A stretch of DNA of 64,000 nucleotides from Clostridium_AD estertheticum_D (GTDB lineage: Bacteria > Bacillota > Clostridia > Clostridiales > Clostridiaceae), in assembly GCF_018861295.1 (NCBI RefSeq), contig NZ_JAHLDM010000025.1, positions 13,504 through 77,503 on the forward strand. Direction: 5' to 3'. Within the stretch, counting starts at the first letter, position 1. Every line of letters begins with the position of its first letter. This document shows, in pieces, positions 35,073-44,292 of the stretch. The notes under the pieces were generated by a model that saw only the letters and a program-made list of their open reading frames with translations, was not told the origin of the DNA and did no database searches. A program made the position numbers and the translations under genes.

Positions 35073-37307
35073 TCAATTCTGGTTGTACCAACTTAGAACT
35101 CTATTTTTCATTACTTCTATATCTAACACACCAAGGGCAAATCCTTTTCTAACTAACTCGTCCGGCACATACTCATCATACTTTTCAAATACAGGAACTT
35201 CCTTTGGATAAACCAATTCCAATGGTTCAAAGTCCTTAGCTACTTCTTCAGCAACTATTTGATAGAATTCATCTTCACTCGCTTGCATGGTGAACTGTAA
35301 ATAATAAGGTCTTGATGGAGTCATACCCTTTAATACAAGTCTTTGACCACAACGGAGCTTTAAGAATCGTTCTAAGGCAAGGAATGCGTAACTTCCAAGC
35401 CATGGAAACAATGCCCACATCTTTCCTCCAAGATGAATGAGTGGACGATCAGCCATACCCGCTTTTTTAAATGTCTTTCTAGCATCTTGCATACGACATA
35501 CCGCATGATTCATTAAATAAGGATAATTATTTTCTTCTGCGAGAACTCCATACATTCTCTCTAAAATACGAGTATGGATGTCACCTGCTACGTCACCAAA
35601 GTAAGCAGGAATATTGCCTTTTACAAGGGTACAATAAATCTCTCGACGCTTATGATCAACATCTTCCACAACCCAAACCCTACCTGCAATGGCAATCTTA
35701 TCTCCTGCCGGTGGTGGTTTAACAATCGTACCCAACTCTTCCGAGCCAGCATGTACTGTATATTCAATATTCTCTTGGAATACAGCATAGAACTTATAGT
35801 TATTTACGATTCTCTCGCCAGTAAGTCCAACAATCAATCCACCATTTTCCGTACGATTCACATGATCAATTCCAATCAAATGTTTCAACATAACACGGAA
35901 ATCATCTTGTGTTATACGATGAAATACAGATAAAGGTAATACACGAGAAGCCAATTCCCCCGGGGACATCTCACCACCAGAAGCCAAGGTACTCATCGTC
36001 TGATGATATAACAATGAGAACGGTAATTTCTCTGTTCTTGGCGGTTCTACGAAGCGTTCTTCAATATAGAGCTGTACGAGAGCGATTCCTTGAATGAGGT
36101 ACCAAGGAATCATATCCGGTAACATAGCTCTAGATTCAGGATGATCTTCACGCATGACAAACCACATTTCTGATGGCCCCCCACGTCTTCCGGTTCTTCC
36201 CATTCTCTGTAAAAAGCCTGAAACAGTAAATGGTGCATCGATTTGGAAAGCTCGCTCTAGCCTGCCGATATCAATGCCTAATTCTAGTGTAGCAGTAGCA
36301 CATACGCTCATAAGAGAATTGTCATCTTTCAACTCTTCTTCCGCACTTTCACGATAGGATGTAGAAAGATTACCGTGATGGATTAAGAACCGGTCAGGTT
36401 CACGATTGGTCTCACAATATTGTCTGAGATTTTGACATACAGCTTCACACTCCTCCCGAGAGTTTGTAAACACTAAGCATTTCTTGCCTCGTGTATGTTC
36501 AAAGATATAACCCATACCAGGGTCAGCAGCCTTTGGTGCTGTATCCGTAGCCAGTTCCATTTCAATAGTATCAAGTTCAAGTGATTTACCTTCATCAGCT
36601 TGAGGGGCAGTATTAAAGAAATGTTCCATAGATAATCTCCAAACTTCTTTTCCACCATCAAACTTTGGGATTACTGTCCCTCTACCACTACCTGCAGCTA
36701 GAAACTTGCCTACATCTTCAGGATTTCCAATTGTGGCGGACAAACCAATTCTTCTTGGATTACATCCTGCCAAATGACATAGCCGTTCAATTAAACTAAA
36801 TGTTTGTCCCCCACGATCGGCCCGTAAGAGTGAATGAATCTCGTCAATTACGATAAATCTCAAATCCCCAAATAATGAAGGAATCTCCATATGCTTATTT
36901 ATCATCAAGGATTCCAATGACTCAGGTGTAATTTGTAGGATACCGGCTGGCTTTCGCAATAAACATCTTTTCTGTGATTGTGGCACATCTCCATGCCACC
37001 TTGTAACAGGGATTCCCGCCTCTTCACAAAGCTCATTTAATCTTCCAAACTGGTCATTAATTAAAGCTTTGAGTGGTGCAATATATAATATTCCAACTGA
37101 AGTAGATGGATTTTCATCCAATAAACTTAGGATAGGAAAGAAGGACGCTTCTGTTTTTCCAGATGCAGTGGAGGCAGTTAAAAGAACATTCCCATCTGTA
37201 TTAAAGATTGCATCTCCTGCTGCATTCTGAACTGCACGTAGTGATTGCCAACCAGAACGATAGATATAATCCTGTATAAAGGGTGCGTATCGCTTAAAAA
37301 CTTCCAT
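35073..37307 (-). CDS. Superfamily II Lhr/BrxHI-like helicase
   Basis: About 744 residues. Helicase motifs are LTASTASGKTEASFF (Walker A), VIDEIHSLLRADRGGQ (DEIH), GLSATIGNP, and in the second RecA domain ATLELGIDIGRL and QRMGRTGRRGG. The long C-terminal part (from about residue 440) includes the winged-helix-like and DUF1998-like areas seen in Lhr/BrxHI helicases. It likely translocates on DNA. ATG 37307 follows TGGAGG. It lies 11 bp after the DUF2791 ATPase stop, in the same order known from predicted TerB-linked DNA-processing cassettes and BREX type-2-like sets. Confidence 0.9.
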   Translation of the reverse strand: MEVFKRYAPFIQDYIYRSGWQSLRAVQNAAGDAIFNTDGNVLLTASTASGKTEASFFPILSLLDENPSTSVGILYIAPLKALINDQFGRLNELCEEAGIPVTRWHGDVPQSQKRCLLRKPAGILQITPESLESLMINKHMEIPSLFGDLRFIVIDEIHSLLRADRGGQTFSLIERLCHLAGCNPRRIGLSATIGNPEDVGKFLAAGSGRGTVIPKFDGGKEVWRLSMEHFFNTAPQADEGKSLELDTIEMELATDTAPKAADPGMGYIFEHTRGKKCLVFTNSREECEAVCQNLRQYCETNREPDRFLIHHGNLSTSYRESAEEELKDDNSLMSVCATATLELGIDIGRLERAFQIDAPFTVSGFLQRMGRTGRRGGPSEMWFVMREDHPESRAMLPDMIPWYLIQGIALVQLYIEERFVEPPRTEKLPFSLLYHQTMSTLASGGEMSPGELASRVLPLSVFHRITQDDFRVMLKHLIGIDHVNRTENGGLIVGLTGERIVNNYKFYAVFQENIEYTVHAGSEELGTIVKPPPAGDKIAIAGRVWVVEDVDHKRREIYCTLVKGNIPAYFGDVAGDIHTRILERMYGVLAEENNYPYLMNHAVCRMQDARKTFKKAGMADRPLIHLGGKMWALFPWLGSYAFLALERFLKLRCGQRLVLKGMTPSRPYYLQFTMQASEDEFYQIVAEEVAKDFEPLELVYPKEVPVFEKYDEYVPDELVRKGFALGVLDIEVMKNRVLSWYNQN

Positions 37308-37318
37308 GTTTCCTCCAT

Positions 37319-38650
37319 TCAAACCGTAAATCCAGTGTAAATACTTACAGTATTATCAGATACAGCGTCTGACTTAGTATAAGAAAATTCATCAGAAGCT
37401 AACAAATCATTCAATGACATATTCGGATTCTGATACATCAAATCTAGTAGTTCAATAAAATCTCTGATTACTTCACGTGGTGTGATATTCAAATCAGCAC
37501 CAACTCGCTCAAATTCAATTTTAATGAAAGTAGCTAAATCCTCTGTTGAAATCTTTTTTGTGTATTCATATAAATCCGCATGTATTATAGATAACTTTTC
37601 ACATAAAATAAGCATTTCTTCGGCATTCAATGCTTCAAGTCGAATAACTGGTGCTAATAAATTTCTGGCTCCCCGTTTTGAAAACTTACCCTCCGCAAGA
37701 CGTGAACGTAATGCCTCGTAGCTATATACACCACGGCGTTTATCTTCTATGGTCTGTTGAGTAGCTCCCATTATAATCCCCAGATATTTAGCCTTTCCTT
37801 GTAAAGTATCGTTGTACATCGTTAATATCTTTTCGTAATTGTATTGCCGTGTAATGGCATTAGGAATCTTAAAAATATTCACCAACTCATCAATCATTAT
37901 CATCATGCCTGAATATCCAGCTAGTCTAAAGAATATCGCAAAGAGTTTTAGATAATCATACCAATCATCATCGGTAATGATGATATTGACTCCTAATTCT
38001 TCCTTGGCTTCACGTTTTAAACTATATTCTCCACGGAACCAGCGTGCAACCTTTAACTTAATTCCATCATTTCCATCCACATACGCATGGTAATAAGCAG
38101 AAAGTAGTTTAGCGAACTCAAAACCATGTACCAATTCACTTAAAGAAGAAGTCACCTCATAAATCTTTTTGTCTACTAACGTTGTTAAAGCAGGATCACC
38201 TGGAGTAAGTCCACTCTCATTTGCTGCTTGGCTTTGAACACTGCTTATCCAACGATCCAATATCAAAGTAAGTGCTCCACCTTCAGGTTTTGTTTTAGTG
38301 GATAGATTTCCAATTAGTTCACGATAAGTCGCAAGACCTTGTCCTCTTGTGCCATGAAGACGTCTTTCGGGTGACAGATCTACATCTGCAACGATAAAAG
38401 CACGATCCATCACATGATTTCTGATTGTCTGTAACAAGAAACTTTTCCCTGATCCATATCTTCCGACTATAAATCTAAAGGAAGCACCGCCTTCCGAAAT
38501 AATGTCTACATCGTGTAAAAGTGCATGTATTTCGTTTTTCCTACCAACTGTAATATATGGAAGTCCAATTCTTGGAACTACACCACCTTTTAAAGAATTT
38601 ATGACGGTCTGTGCAATTCGCTTAGGTACTTTTCTATTCATTTCACTCAT
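37319..38650 (-). CDS. BrxD-like (DUF2791) P-loop ATPase
   Basis: 443 residues. Walker A FIVGRYGSGKSFLLQ near residue 65 and Walker B-like MMIMIDELVNIFKIP near residue 240; intermediate ADVDLSPERRLHG and sensor region LGIIMGATQQTIEDKRRG match the DUF2791/BrxD family. It probably forms an ATP-driven clamp or loader for the neighbouring helicase. Its ATG overlaps the TerB-like gene stop (ATGA), indicating coupled translation. BREX methylase, PglZ and BrxC genes are absent here. Confidence 0.88.
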   Translation of the reverse strand: MSEMNRKVPKRIAQTVINSLKGGVVPRIGLPYITVGRKNEIHALLHDVDIISEGGASFRFIVGRYGSGKSFLLQTIRNHVMDRAFIVADVDLSPERRLHGTRGQGLATYRELIGNLSTKTKPEGGALTLILDRWISSVQSQAANESGLTPGDPALTTLVDKKIYEVTSSLSELVHGFEFAKLLSAYYHAYVDGNDGIKLKVARWFRGEYSLKREAKEELGVNIIITDDDWYDYLKLFAIFFRLAGYSGMMIMIDELVNIFKIPNAITRQYNYEKILTMYNDTLQGKAKYLGIIMGATQQTIEDKRRGVYSYEALRSRLAEGKFSKRGARNLLAPVIRLEALNAEEMLILCEKLSIIHADLYEYTKKISTEDLATFIKIEFERVGADLNITPREVIRDFIELLDLMYQNPNMSLNDLLASDEFSYTKSDAVSDNTVSIYTGFTV

Positions 38651-40488
38651 CTTTTAACTCCTCCAAGCATTCTACTAATATCTTCTCTATAATCTTCCAC
38701 AAGAGTTATTGTTTCAAAATCACATTCCACAACCGTATCACCAATCTCATCAAACAAGGCTTCATTAAGACTATCCGCAATCACTTCCGGTAAGCCATGT
38801 TGATCTAAAATTAGCGACTTTACAGACTTCCCTTCTAAAAGCATCATTAATATTTGAATTTGCGTATCATCTAAAGGAAGAATAATCACTTTATTAGAGC
38901 TATCAGCCTCCATGCTTTCTTTTTTAATCACTGATACTACTGCTATATCTTGCGTATCTTCCTCTGTTAAAAGACTGTCCATTGTTTCTAATGAGTCTTT
39001 TCTAATTTTATCTAAATCAGAAAAGCGAATTGAAACCTTGGGTTTGGCTGCTTCAGCTTTAAATTTTTTATCTATTTCAATTACTGCATCAATATACGGA
39101 GATGCCCAAGTCTCTTCACTTCTTTCACGTAGCGGATGGCCAGTTTTTAAATACACTCGCAATCTTCTATCAGACTCATGTATAAGTCCATCAAATTTTT
39201 GTTTATTAAAGTGTAGTTTGTGATAGGATTGTTCACTCCATACATCATCTTTAAAGCTATATTCTCTAGACTCATTCAATATATAGGTGATAGGTTCAGG
39301 ACTTTGTTCATTAAAATAGATTGCATTTGAAAGAGGATACCATCGATACGAACGTTGACTTCCAAAACATGCTTTAAATAGGCTCTTGCTCTCTTTACGA
39401 TATTGTGCTGATGCCAATCTCCATACTTCTGCAAACAAATGAATACCCTCGGCTTCATACTTTTTTATTACGACAGATGTAGATAATTTATTTCCATAAA
39501 ATGTACATAATGCTTTAAAAATTTCTTGGTCACTATAGCTATTGGGATTACGTAAAACAACTAATGCTCTATCTTTCTCTATCATCTCAGTATCAGCGTA
39601 CCCATAGGCTATATCCGGTTCTACTCCATTTAATATTGCAAGTTCCAGCATCCATCGATGGAGATTTTTACGCATGCTTTCATCACCGATTGCTGAGTCA
39701 AGATATTCAATTTCAAATTCCTTCATCTTCCGAAAGCTGTCTTCAACTGATGTTGTACCAATTCCATTCTCCAGTTCATAAAGATATAGATAGGCTAGGG
39801 AAGTGCTAATTCTCTGATAATTTCCCTTTCTTATTTCCGTTCGCCAAGTAAAATATCCTCGTAACTGATTTAAACGTAAATCATGATAGGTTGGAAAATA
39901 GCAACGTAATTCACCCTCCCAAGGACAATCATCCTCGTAATCTTCCATGAATTTTCCTTGTATATAGAAATTCCTAGATTTCTGTCTGAAGGAACCGTCC
40001 CCATGTTCATAAAGTTTTCGCATATCAAGTATTTTCTGTGGTATGTTTTCCTCTTTGCTCTCTATCTTCGTTTCAAAACTAAGTAGTGTATCTCGATATT
40101 GTGACTGCTGTGACATAAACCTGTTATCAAGAGTAATCATGAACCCAATTTGATTATTAAGTTCAACCGCTCTATCAAACAATCGATAAATAACCTCTGG
40201 TTCTGTAGTATCATCAAACTTAATACCTACCCACTTCTGACCACGCATACGAAAAGGATCTGAAAGATATGAGGCTGAAATTTCCGAAAGACTTTGTCGC
40301 CAACATTTCATGTCACAAAGTTCAATTTCAGTACCTGTATCTGAATCCCATTGACGCATCAAAAGTGCCACCCACTTTTTAGTTCTATGGTCGACCAAAA
40401 CAGAAAAACCGGAAAAATTTTCCCATTTTTTCTGCTCAATGATATTAAATTTTTCCTCTGCATAAGTTGTCAGTTCTGATAAACGCAT
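38647..40488 (-). CDS. TerB-N/TerB-C domain protein
   Basis: About 613 residues. The N-terminal part (WENFSGFSVLVDHRTKKWVA, MRGQKWVGIKFDD) is TerB-N-like. The central helical region contains YLYLYELENGIG and a conserved WMLELAILNG. The C-terminus (DDTQIQILMMLLEGKSVK to the end) resembles TerB-C. Such proteins accompany a DUF2791 ATPase and an SF2 helicase in cassettes predicted to process DNA in stress or defence. First gene of the four-gene operon. ATG 40488 follows GGGAG. The promoter is HxlR-type site 3. Confidence 0.82.
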   Translation of the reverse strand: MRLSELTTYAEEKFNIIEQKKWENFSGFSVLVDHRTKKWVALLMRQWDSDTGTEIELCDMKCWRQSLSEISASYLSDPFRMRGQKWVGIKFDDTTEPEVIYRLFDRAVELNNQIGFMITLDNRFMSQQSQYRDTLLSFETKIESKEENIPQKILDMRKLYEHGDGSFRQKSRNFYIQGKFMEDYEDDCPWEGELRCYFPTYHDLRLNQLRGYFTWRTEIRKGNYQRISTSLAYLYLYELENGIGTTSVEDSFRKMKEFEIEYLDSAIGDESMRKNLHRWMLELAILNGVEPDIAYGYADTEMIEKDRALVVLRNPNSYSDQEIFKALCTFYGNKLSTSVVIKKYEAEGIHLFAEVWRLASAQYRKESKSLFKACFGSQRSYRWYPLSNAIYFNEQSPEPITYILNESREYSFKDDVWSEQSYHKLHFNKQKFDGLIHESDRRLRVYLKTGHPLRERSEETWASPYIDAVIEIDKKFKAEAAKPKVSIRFSDLDKIRKDSLETMDSLLTEEDTQDIAVVSVIKKESMEADSSNKVIILPLDDTQIQILMMLLEGKSVKSLILDQHGLPEVIADSLNEALFDEIGDTVVECDFETITLVEDYREDISRMLGGVKR

Positions 40489-40524
40489 ATATACTCCCAA
40501 TCAATTTGTGTACTAAGTATAATA

Positions 40525-40583
40525 ATTATACTATCGCTATTTAAAAAATACAACTACGCAGTTTATTCGTACATAGTATCATC
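40525..40583 (-). promoter_or_regulatory. HxlR-type promoter/operator, site 3
   Basis: -10 TATAAT (40525-40530), 17-bp spacer, -35 TTGTAT (40548-40553), operator ATACTATGTACGAATAAAC then TGCGTAG. Drives the TerB-BrxD-helicase-UvrA operon. Confidence 0.75.
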
Positions 40584-41505
40584 TGTAATACTATGCATAA
40601 TTTCATAAGCATTACCTTTTTTACCCCATCTATCTCAATAATTTTGAAATTATGTCTATAAGGGGATACAAAGTATATTTTTTTGATACAATATAAAAAG
40701 AAAATGAATATTTGCTTAATATCCTTTTTTCTCAGAAACAGATACTCCTCCTGCAACATATGCATCCGTTCTAAATCCTCTTTGAATCTCGCTGATTTAT
40801 ATTGAAAACGACACTTTTCAACAACACGCATACGGTAGAGTTCGGCATAAAATTTCTGCTGATAGGGATTCTTTGGCTTAAGTAAATATTTTACGTCAGG
40901 TGTTAATACTCTTGGTGTTTCAAAAGCAAAACTTCCCTTGGCAAAGAACGCTTCCAGATTTTCTTTGGAATATTCTTCATTAATCGTATCCAGTCTACGA
41001 AAACGCTTCATCTTCTCTGCTTTTACCGCCAGATGAGCACCCTGTTTCACCTCATATCCTAATTCCTCTAACAGATAAAGAAAATGATCATAATCCTCCG
41101 CTACACCACGGCAATATTTCACATCTGCTTCAATAAATTCACTCCAAGATTTCTCTTTTTCCCACTGTTTCCGATTCATATTTACTGGATTTTTACTATA
41201 CTCCGCTGGCATTATAGATAATCCATATTTCTTACCAGTATTCATATTCACACTATTAAATACCAAATGTCCATGACAATGCTCCTTATCAACATGAACA
41301 CTGTACACCGCCTCATAATCATCCCCTAAAAACTCATGTGCAAACTCCTTCATCAATGCCAATAACTGCTCTGGGGTTCCCTCTCCTGGTGGACAGGATA
41401 TCACAATATGATATCCCTGCCTTCCGCCTGTCTTTCCATACAATTCTTTTGTTCCCACCATCTGTTCAAAAGCAAGCTTTGGGACACAATTTCACCCGAT
41501 ACTAT
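40541..41505 (-). pseudogene. Relaxase (MobA/VirD2-like) fragment
   Basis: Conjugative relaxase remnant: TKELYGKTGGRQGYHIVIS, the metal-binding DKEHCHGHLVFNSVN, and SWSEFIEADVKYCRGVAED. The N-terminus with the nicking Tyr is missing and frame-damaged just upstream (CVPKLAFEQ is still readable). After about residue 247 the sequence becomes unrelated and runs into promoter site 3. It indicates a decayed integrative conjugative element. Confidence 0.8.
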
Positions 41506-41543
41506 TCATATACATAATTTCCTGCATTAAGTTTGACCTTTTA

Positions 41544-41618
41544 TTGTACATAGTACGCAGTTCGATACCATGTACATATTTTCTGCGTACTTGATTATTC
41601 CAATAAATTTAGTATAAT
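41544..41618 (+). promoter_or_regulatory. HxlR-type promoter/operator, site 4
   Basis: Plus-strand operator CCATGTACATATTTTCTG then CGTAC, -35 TTGATT (41591-41596), 16-bp spacer, -10 TATAAT (41613-41618). A second, inverted half (GTACATAGTACGCAGTTC) lies just upstream. It drives the esterase gene, through a leader of about 290 bp. Confidence 0.75.
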
Positions 41619-41625
41619 AATTGTA

Positions 41626-41906
41626 CTGTCGCAAATGATAAATCAAGATTGGATGATTTGAATGAAATATTGCTGTAGCCTTCAAATATAGCTAAGCACT
41701 CCACTGTTACAGTCACTCCATGAAGCAATCTCTATCAGAAAACTTGGTAACTGCTGGGCAGGATTGGATATAGAATGCGTAAATTTATAGAAAAATAAGA
41801 ACTTTTTCAAGTACGCGATGGTCATTCTATCAGTCGTCCTTTTAATTCCCCCCATTTTGGTGGATGATTTTTTCATACGGAAATCATTCCATAAACAAAA
41901 GGAAGT
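41626..41906 (+). other. Leader or decayed coding region before esterase
   Basis: About 280 bp with only short damaged frames (for example VILSVVLLIPPILVDDF, a hydrophobic stretch). No family is recognised. It may be the scar of a gene lost between promoter site 4 and the esterase. Confidence 0.35.
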
Positions 41907-42602
41907 GTGAAAAATATGCAAATAAAACAACTGATATTTGATAAGAAGGAAGTAACAATTTTTAAGAATGATAATGTGAAAACCGCTGTTCCTGCTGTAT
42001 ATGTAAATATATTTAGGGGCGATGGCAGTAGTCTCTGGGAAACCTGCAATCAACTTGGATGTCCAGATTTTACAATGATTGCTATTGGTAACCTTGATTG
42101 GGATAATGACCTAACACCATGGACAAGTCCACCCATATTCCCAAATGATGGTGTATACGCTGGAAATGCAGACGAACATCTGAAACGCATTATTAATAAA
42201 ATCATGCCAGAGGTTGAAGCATTCCTGCCTGAGAAGCCTTTGTATTCTGCAATTTCCGGATATTCTCTTGGCGGTCTGTTCGCAGCATATGCCGCATACC
42301 GCACGACTGCTTTCCACCGTTTCGCATCTATGTCCGGCTCCTTCTGGTATCCGAATTTCATTCCTTTTGCAACGACACACGAATTAGCATGCCAACCAGA
42401 CTGTTTTTATCTATCTCTTGGGGATAAAGAAGAACGAACCAGCAATAAAATCGTTGCTGCCGTCGGACAAAATACCAGAACATATTTAGAATTTCTAAAG
42501 AAAAATGGCATTTTATCTATTCTGGAGATGAATCCCGGAAATCATTATACGGACGGAAATATTCGAACTGCAAAAGGTATTTGCTGGATACTCAATCAGT
42601 AA
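41907..42602 (+). CDS. Fes/IroE-like esterase (alpha/beta hydrolase fold)
   Basis: 231 residues of the esterase-D/enterochelin-esterase-like family. The nucleophile elbow is SGYSLGGLFAAYAAY, with ELACQPDCFYLSLGDKEE for the acid and NPGNHYTDG for the His. Relatives hydrolyse siderophore or other acyl esters. No signal peptide. Ribosome site AAGGAAGTG. Preceded by HxlR-type promoter site 4 and followed by a terminator. It may act on the product of the nearby adenylation/acetyltransferase pair. Confidence 0.85.
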   Translation: MKNMQIKQLIFDKKEVTIFKNDNVKTAVPAVYVNIFRGDGSSLWETCNQLGCPDFTMIAIGNLDWDNDLTPWTSPPIFPNDGVYAGNADEHLKRIINKIMPEVEAFLPEKPLYSAISGYSLGGLFAAYAAYRTTAFHRFASMSGSFWYPNFIPFATTHELACQPDCFYLSLGDKEERTSNKIVAAVGQNTRTYLEFLKKNGILSILEMNPGNHYTDGNIRTAKGICWILNQ

Positions 42603-42603
42603 A

Positions 42604-42646
42604 TCAATTGGACAGTTAATCATTAATTGATAAGCTGTCCAATTAG
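42604..42646 (+). terminator. Terminator of esterase gene
   Basis: AATTGGACAG-N20-CTGTCCAATT hairpin with a T-rich tail (TAGTTTAATAAA). Confidence 0.65.
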
Positions 42647-42658
42647 TTTAATAAATAA

Positions 42659-42717
42659 AAAAAATCTCATCTCAAGCTTCTCACAGAAACGTACATGAAA
42701 AGCTCCTTTCATACGAT
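42659..42717 (-). ncRNA. Group II intron 3'-end (domain V/VI-like) remnant
   Basis: The minus strand reads GGAGCTTTTCATGTACG then TTTCTGTGAGAAGCTTGAGA, closely resembling the conserved GTACGG-TTCTGTGAGAGGCTTG at bacterial group II intron 3' ends. No intron-encoded reverse transcriptase is present. Recognition is from memory of the consensus and unfolded. Confidence 0.4.
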
Positions 42718-42817
42718 TTAACAAGCTATTATATTCGGTATGACCAAACAATAATTGGCATGCAGCCTAATTTACAATTATGATATGCTTGTTCAACATA
42801 ACAAAATAACCTTGGTT

Positions 42818-43720
42818 TTACAAAAATCTTCTTATAAAGCTCTTTTGTACCCCCGTTGTATTGTATCTGTTGAATGCAAGTGTTCCTACTAATAAAAAAA
42901 TCATACCCGTTATAAATACACCACGTGCACTATATTTATCAAGAAAGTGCCCAGTCAAAGGGTTTAACACAGCTAATAATAGGGACCCGGGCAACATTAA
43001 CAATCCAGAATAAAATGCAGAATAGCCACGCATTGTCTGAACATAAATTGGAATTATGACAGTAGCTGACATTGTATGTACACTCATCCAACCATAGATT
43101 CCTTCATTTGTTACCCCAAGCATAATTCCGCAAAATCCCAGTGCATATAAAATAAGAGATAAGATATCTAAATTGCTTTTCATTGTAGTTCCAATATTCT
43201 CAAGTAAAAAATATGCAGAGATTATAACTAGTATAGAAATAAAGGTCAAAATGTAAAACAAACTTCTCCACCCGAAAGAATCTACCAGCAAACCAGATAA
43301 TGTCGGACCTATTGTTGGAGAAAATCCAACAACGAGTCCGACTACACCCATAGCACGTCCTCTGCCTTCTATAGGGAATAACTTTAATACAACGACTTGC
43401 AGTAAGGGCATCATAACTCCAGCCCCAACAGCTTGCTGCATAACAGTACGGATTTCTTTGATTCCACTAGTTACAGCAGAGAAGTCAATGAAAGCTGCTT
43501 TCGTGTAGTTCGCAATAATACGTGCAAGTGTAGTTTTTCCAACACCGGGCGGTCCCCAGAAGATCATGGAGGAAACTTGATCGCTTTCAATCAGACGGCG
43601 TAAGACCTTACATTCGCCCAGCAGATGTGCCTGTCCCACAAAATTTTCCAATGTACTTGGTCGCAATTTTGCCGCCAATGGTTGGACGCTTTCTCTGTCA
43701 AAAAGTGTATACTGTTCCAT
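42818..43720 (-). pseudogene. RarA::MFS chimeric gene
   Basis: Residues 1-100 are the RarA N-terminus (YTLFDRESVQPLAAKLRPST; Walker A GPPGVGKTTLARI; TSGIKEIRTVMQQA). The frame then continues directly into an MFS transporter (VGAGVMMPLLQVVVLKLF) with an internal deletion after LGVTNEG, and ends in an unrelated tail. The MFS DNA is practically identical to 47770-48110, while the RarA part differs clearly from the intact rarA. ATG 43720 has a good GGAGG. Unlikely to make a working protein. Confidence 0.9.
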
Positions 43721-43830
43721 TTGTTTTTCCTCCAATCTAAACTACAGAATACTATTTTTCTTAGTACACATAACTGTACATTTCCACAGTTACTCAAATT
43801 ACAGTATATAGGCTCTCAACTTTTGTTGAA

Positions 43831-44292
43831 TCATAACTTCATATAATCAATCATTGGTTGAAACCCTAGTTCATGGTACAGTGCTCGACCTGCCTCTGAT
43901 GTTTCCAGATAAATCTTTGTAACCTTTCTTTGTACGGCTTCTTGCACCAGCCAACTCACGACTTGTTTGCCAACGCCCTGCCCTCTAAACCGAGAGCGAG
44001 TATAAATATTCATCAGATAAGCGCATGTACCAGAGGGATTATCCGGCGACGGCATCTCCTTGTACAGACAGATCCCGCCACAAGCGATAATGTTTTCTTC
44101 CTGATAGGCAAAACATGCTATATGCTCTTCATTTAGTAATGCATTTTGATAATAAATACGGTTTGCTTCTTCCAATGCCTTTAATGACTGATTTTGAGAA
44201 ACAGAAAAAACTTCATGAAGTACTTCCATTCTCCAATCTATCAATATATCAAGGTCTTTCAGGGTTGCCCTTCGAATAATAACGTTCATCAT
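43831..44292 (-). CDS. GNAT-family N-acetyltransferase
   Basis: 153 residues with the GNAT core: IRRATLKDLDILIDWRMEVL, CAYLMNIYTRSRFRGQGVG (acetyl-CoA P-loop R-x-x-G-x-G) and KIYLETSEAGRALYHELGFQ. It transfers an acyl group from acyl-CoA to an amine. The start overlaps the adenylation gene stop by 4 bp (ATGA), so the two are coupled and probably work on one small molecule. Promoter site 5 is upstream of the pair. Confidence 0.88.
   Translation of the reverse strand: MMNVIIRRATLKDLDILIDWRMEVLHEVFSVSQNQSLKALEEANRIYYQNALLNEEHIACFAYQEENIIACGGICLYKEMPSPDNPSGTCAYLMNIYTRSRFRGQGVGKQVVSWLVQEAVQRKVTKIYLETSEAGRALYHELGFQPMIDYMKL

Noticed and set aside
35073..40488. Complete BREX system
   Set aside because: Only BrxD-like and helicase-like genes occur; PglX methylase, PglZ, BrxC/PglY and BrxB are not in the window.
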